DNA of 64,000 nucleotides from an uncultured Paraburkholderia sp. (lineage in GTDB: Bacteria > Pseudomonadota > Gammaproteobacteria > Burkholderiales > Burkholderiaceae): NCBI GenBank assembly GCA_940746715.1, contig CALNWN010000003.1, positions 248,001 through 312,000 of the forward strand. Reading direction: 5' to 3'. Below are positions 60,700 through 64,000 of this stretch, in pieces. Under the pieces are notes generated by a model. That model was not told the origin of the DNA and searched no databases. It saw only the letters and a list, made by a program, of their open reading frames with translations. The first letter of the stretch is position 1, and every line of letters starts with the position of its first letter. The position numbers were made by a program, and so were the translations under genes.

Positions 60700-62148
60700 A
60701 TGAGTGTCGCAATGGACCCTACACCGTCGACCGAGCTACGCAAGGGCGCGCTCGGCCTCGGCTTCATCGTTTTCTTCGTCATCTTGGCCGCGGGCCCGCT
60801 CGTCGCAATTGCGGGCGGTTTCCCCATTGGCATCATGCTGGGCAACGGAGCCGGCACACCGGCACTGCTCATTGCTACGGTGCTGATCCTGCTGATGTTC
60901 GCCGCGGGCTACACCGCGATGTCGCGCTACGTCACGGACGCCGGCGGGTTCTATGCCTTCACGGCCCGCGGGCTGGGCGGAATCGCGGGCGGTGCTGCGG
61001 CGTTTCTCGCGCTGCTCGGCTACAACACGATGCAGATCGGGCTCTACGGAATGTTTGGTGCAGTGGCGTCCGGCTTTCTGTCCGCGCGTCTCGGTGTCAC
61101 CGTGCCGTGGTGGGTATGTTCGCTCGTCGCTTTGGCCAGCATAGCGGTGCTCGGCTACCGGCAAATCGACCTGTCGGCGAAGCTGCTGTCGCTGCTCGTG
61201 TTCGGCGAATACATTGTCGTGCTGATTCTCGACGTGGCGATCCTCAAGTCGGGCGGCGCGCACGGCGTCACATTCGCGTCGTTCACGCCGCACGTATTTC
61301 TGAGCGGCACGCCTGCCATCGGATTTCTGTTCTGCTTTGCCAGTTTCGTCGGCTTCGAAGCCACCACGATCTATAGCGAGGAGGCGAAAGACCCGCGCTG
61401 CACGGTGCCGCTTGCCACGTATATCTCGGTGCTGCTGATCGGCGGTTTCTACGCGTTCTCGCTGTGGTGCATGGTGATTGGCGCGGGCGCCGACGAGATC
61501 GTGAAAACCCTGAACGGACTTTCCGACCCGACAACGTTTCTCTATTCGCTGTCCGATCACTACGCGAGCCATGCGTTGACCGACGCGATGAGCGTGCTGT
61601 TCATCACGAGCGTCTACGCGAGTCTTCTCGCCTTCCACAATTCGGCGGCGCGCTACTTCTATGCAAGCGGGCGCGAAGGTCTGTTGCCGGCATCCCTCGG
61701 GCATACGCATGTCGCGCACAGCAGCCCACACGTCGGCTCGGTACTGCAGACCGTGATTGCCGCGTGTGTCGTCATCGCGTTCATCGTCGGCAAGTCGGAT
61801 CCCGTGCTCACGTTGTTCTCGTGGCTGACGAATCTTGCGACGCTTTGCATCATCGCCTTGATGGTGCTGTCGTCCGCGGCCGTGCTTCGGTTCTTTACGC
61901 GGACGGCGAAGCGAGAGGAAGGCGCGTTGCGCGTGTTCGTGTTTCCGGTGCTCTCGGGCATTGCACTCCTCGGCGTACTCGTGCTCGCCATCATCAACTT
62001 CCCGGTTCTGACAGGTGCTAGCGTCGGGTTCTCGTATGGGCTCACCGTGTTGATGCCGGTTTTTGCGATTGCCGGAATCGCCTCTGCTCGCCGGCTCAAG
62101 AGGCGCAATCCCAGTGCGTTCGACGCACTGGGCAACTCGCGGCTCTAA
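60700..62148 (+). CDS. APC-family amino acid/amine permease
   Basis: A 482-residue inner-membrane transporter of the amino acid-polyamine-organocation superfamily with about 12 helices. Helix 1 has the conserved GPLVAIAGGFPIGIMLGNGA, helix 6 the FLFCFASFVGFEATTIYSEEAKDP signature, and helix 8 the FHNSAARYFYASGREGLLP segment of this subgroup. The start has GGGAG 8 nt upstream. Position next to a FAD amine oxidase and an aldehyde dehydrogenase suggests uptake of an amine or an amino acid. A 13-bp direct repeat overlaps its stop codon (62143-62168). Intact. Confidence 0.9.
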   Translation: MSVAMDPTPSTELRKGALGLGFIVFFVILAAGPLVAIAGGFPIGIMLGNGAGTPALLIATVLILLMFAAGYTAMSRYVTDAGGFYAFTARGLGGIAGGAAAFLALLGYNTMQIGLYGMFGAVASGFLSARLGVTVPWWVCSLVALASIAVLGYRQIDLSAKLLSLLVFGEYIVVLILDVAILKSGGAHGVTFASFTPHVFLSGTPAIGFLFCFASFVGFEATTIYSEEAKDPRCTVPLATYISVLLIGGFYAFSLWCMVIGAGADEIVKTLNGLSDPTTFLYSLSDHYASHALTDAMSVLFITSVYASLLAFHNSAARYFYASGREGLLPASLGHTHVAHSSPHVGSVLQTVIAACVVIAFIVGKSDPVLTLFSWLTNLATLCIIALMVLSSAAVLRFFTRTAKREEGALRVFVFPVLSGIALLGVLVLAIINFPVLTGASVGFSYGLTVLMPVFAIAGIASARRLKRRNPSAFDALGNSRL

Positions 62149-62314
62149 CCCACCGCTCTAACCCACCGCGTAGCGACTGATTCGTTCCCGCTGCTTGTAC
62201 GCCAGATGAGGACGCTCTGCGCCGTTCAGCGGGATGGGCTTTGCCCGCGGTTTGTCGCACCGGAGATCGAATTTCATTCGGGCTACAGGATTCTTGATAA
62301 AGCAGAGGTAGAAA

Positions 62315-63529
62315 GTGAAAGGTAAAGCGAGATATGCCGCCGTGCGCGCCATGCTGTTCGGCGCGGCGGTTCACGACGCACACGCGCAAAGCAGCGTGAC
62401 GTTGTATGGATCGGTGGATGCGGGGGTTCTCTACTCGACCAACCAGCAGGTCACCGACGCGAGCGGTGCCGTGCACGGCGGGCATGCGGTACAGCTTGGA
62501 GGCGGTTATCTGATGCCGTCCAGGTGGGGGCTCATGGGGAACGAGGATCTGGGAGGAGGCTTTAAAGCGATGTTCGCGCTCGAGAACCAGTTCCTGACCG
62601 GAAACGGCGCGATGCTGCAGAACGGCGCGCTCTTCAGCCGCCAAGCGTGGGTCGGTCTGCGAGACGATCGGTACGGCACCCTCAGCCTCGGTCGGCAATA
62701 CGATTCGTACTCCGACTTTCTCGGGGTCTATGCGTCGAGCAACGCGTGGTCGACACTCTACGGGTCGCACTTTGGTGATGTCGATAACCTCAATGAAGCG
62801 TTCAACATGAACAACGCCGTGAAGTTCACAAGCGTCGACTTCAGCGGGTTCACTTTCGGCGGCACGTTCAGTCTGGGCGGCCAGGCCGGCAATTTCAGCG
62901 CACGGCGCGGCTATGCAGTTGCCGCGGCCTATACCCATGGCCCCGTGTCGGTGAGCGCCGGTTATCTCGCTCTCAACAATCCGCTCGATGTCGCGCTCGG
63001 CGGGACCTCCGGCTACATTGGCGACTTTGCCTGCAGCAACGCGGCGGCGATGTACTGCAATCTGCAGAATGCCCGCACCATGAAGGAGGTAGGTGTTGGC
63101 GGATCGATTACGTTAGGCGAGGCGATGGTCGCGCTCGTCTATACGCACACGAAGCTCGAAAAAAGCGCGTACTTCGCGAGCAGCGCACGTCCTGACGGAG
63201 CAGACGTGACTTTCGATATCGCCAAATTGAACACCACGTACAACCTGACGCCGGCATGGACGCTTGGAGCTGCGTACATCTTCAACCACGCGCGCGTTGA
63301 AGGCGGCGGTTCGACACGCTTGCATCAGGTCAACCTGGGCGCGACCTATGCGCTGTCGAAGCGCACGGCACTGTACGGCGTCGCGATCGGGCAGGTAGCC
63401 TCCGGGCGGGGACTCGGTATCGACCCTGCGACCGGCGGCACGGCAAATTACGCGCAGATTCCGAACCTCGTGAACAGCAATTCGAATCGCCAGCTCGCGT
63501 TAATGGCGGGACTCAGGGTGATGTTCTGA
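62315..63529 (+). CDS. General porin (Burkholderia OmpC-like)
   Basis: A 404-residue outer-membrane 16-strand porin. The signal peptide ends at AHAQSS, and the mature protein opens with the hallmark SVTLYGSVDAGVLYS. SRWGLMGNEDLGGGFKAMF and QAWVGLRDDRYGTLSLGRQYD are the typical strands 2-4, and the C terminus ends in phenylalanine (GLRVMF), as required for BAM recognition. A GTG start at 62315 is chosen from the signal peptide. Probably lets the substrate of the neighbouring permease cross the outer membrane. Intact. Confidence 0.92.
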   Translation: MKGKARYAAVRAMLFGAAVHDAHAQSSVTLYGSVDAGVLYSTNQQVTDASGAVHGGHAVQLGGGYLMPSRWGLMGNEDLGGGFKAMFALENQFLTGNGAMLQNGALFSRQAWVGLRDDRYGTLSLGRQYDSYSDFLGVYASSNAWSTLYGSHFGDVDNLNEAFNMNNAVKFTSVDFSGFTFGGTFSLGGQAGNFSARRGYAVAAAYTHGPVSVSAGYLALNNPLDVALGGTSGYIGDFACSNAAAMYCNLQNARTMKEVGVGGSITLGEAMVALVYTHTKLEKSAYFASSARPDGADVTFDIAKLNTTYNLTPAWTLGAAYIFNHARVEGGGSTRLHQVNLGATYALSKRTALYGVAIGQVASGRGLGIDPATGGTANYAQIPNLVNSNSNRQLALMAGLRVMF

Positions 63530-63700
63530 GACGGCGGATCCCGCGCGGGAAACAACGAGGCGAGCAGAGCGCTTTTGTTTCGGTCGAGCGGCTGCCGATT
63601 TGTGATAACGGCGTGGGTTCTGTCTGCTTAAGATCGTTTGCCATCAGGATTGTGCGGGTCGTTGCAGGCCCGCATGCTTTCGAAACAGACGGGATGCGCA

Positions 63701-64000
63701 ATGCACACGGACGAAACGCCGACGTACTACACGGCAACCAGGAAATACGATTTGAGTTTCCAGTCGCTCGACGGCGATATTGAAACAGACGTGGTGATCG
63801 TCGGCGGCGGATTTTCCGGGATTCACACGGCGCTCGAGCTGGCAGAGCAGGGTGTGACCGACACCGTCGTTCTCGAAGGGCGCTACCTGGGATATGGCGG
63901 CACGGGACGCAACGGTGGACAGGTCATGGCCGGGATCGGACACGATCTCGATGCCATTAAGGCCGATGTTGGCGAAGAGGGCCTGCGGGCGGTATTCGCG
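63701..64000 (+). CDS. FAD-dependent oxidoreductase (PuuB-like), 5' part
   Basis: The first 100 residues of a DAO-family flavoprotein, cut by the window end. It begins MHTDETPTYYTATRKYDL, followed by the FAD-binding DVVIVGGGFSGIHTALELAE and the second conserved GYGGTGRNGGQVMAGIG. This pattern is that of gamma-glutamylputrescine oxidase and related amine oxidases. It would feed aldehydes to the (now broken) aldehyde dehydrogenase upstream. The portion seen is intact. Confidence 0.85.
   Translation, partial: MHTDETPTYYTATRKYDLSFQSLDGDIETDVVIVGGGFSGIHTALELAEQGVTDTVVLEGRYLGYGGTGRNGGQVMAGIGHDLDAIKADVGEEGLRAVFA

Overview
The window looks like a chromosomal piece of a Burkholderia-group betaproteobacterium (Burkholderia, Paraburkholderia or Caballeronia). 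The signs are high-GC codon usage, a glucokinase fused to an RpiR/HexR-type regulator, a HemD-HemX fusion, and the divergent ppc / hemC-hemDX-hemY arrangement.

Layout. 0-4.7 kb: dcd, a large PLP-dependent Arg/Lys/Orn decarboxylase, an LprI-like secreted protein and a bestrophin-like channel. 4.8-13.8 kb: a glucose module, with zwf-pgl-glk/hexR on the minus strand diverging from a four-gene sugar ABC importer; a HexR-type operator sits inside a consensus promoter between them. 13.9-31 kb: mostly housekeeping genes (smr, trxB, ftsK, lolA, a ureohydrolase, rarA, serS and tRNA-Ser(CGA)) interleaved with damaged regulators and transporters. 31-44 kb: waaC, argH, a truncated ppc and hemC-hemDX-hemY. 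44.2-51.2 kb: an accessory stretch with a C4-like structured repeat, orphan genes, a two-gene DUF262-HEPN operon, an IS256-family tail and a complete but defective IS1182-type element. 51.2-64 kb: PAP2 phosphatase, chemoreceptor, and an amine-catabolism-like cluster (MoaF, LuxR regulator, aldehyde dehydrogenase, EutR-like AraC regulator, APC permease, porin, FAD amine oxidase).

The dominant property of the window is gene decay. About twenty genes carry single-base frameshifts, in-frame stops or internal deletions: zwf, ppc, map, hemY, cytX, three LysR regulators, an XRE and an AraC regulator, a chemoreceptor, an aldehyde dehydrogenase, a Doc toxin and others. The longest housekeeping genes are clean (ftsK, the decarboxylase, glk-hexR, hemDX, argH, serS, rarA). 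That bias fits real erosion, as in host-restricted Burkholderia symbionts, better than random sequencing error, although several lesions lie in short runs of one base and would need read-level checking.

The best candidate for a little-described functional system is the DUF262-HEPN operon at 45.8-47.6 kb. It is intact in a stretch where most neighbours are broken. A second candidate is the C4-like antisense arrangement at 44.73-44.87 kb.
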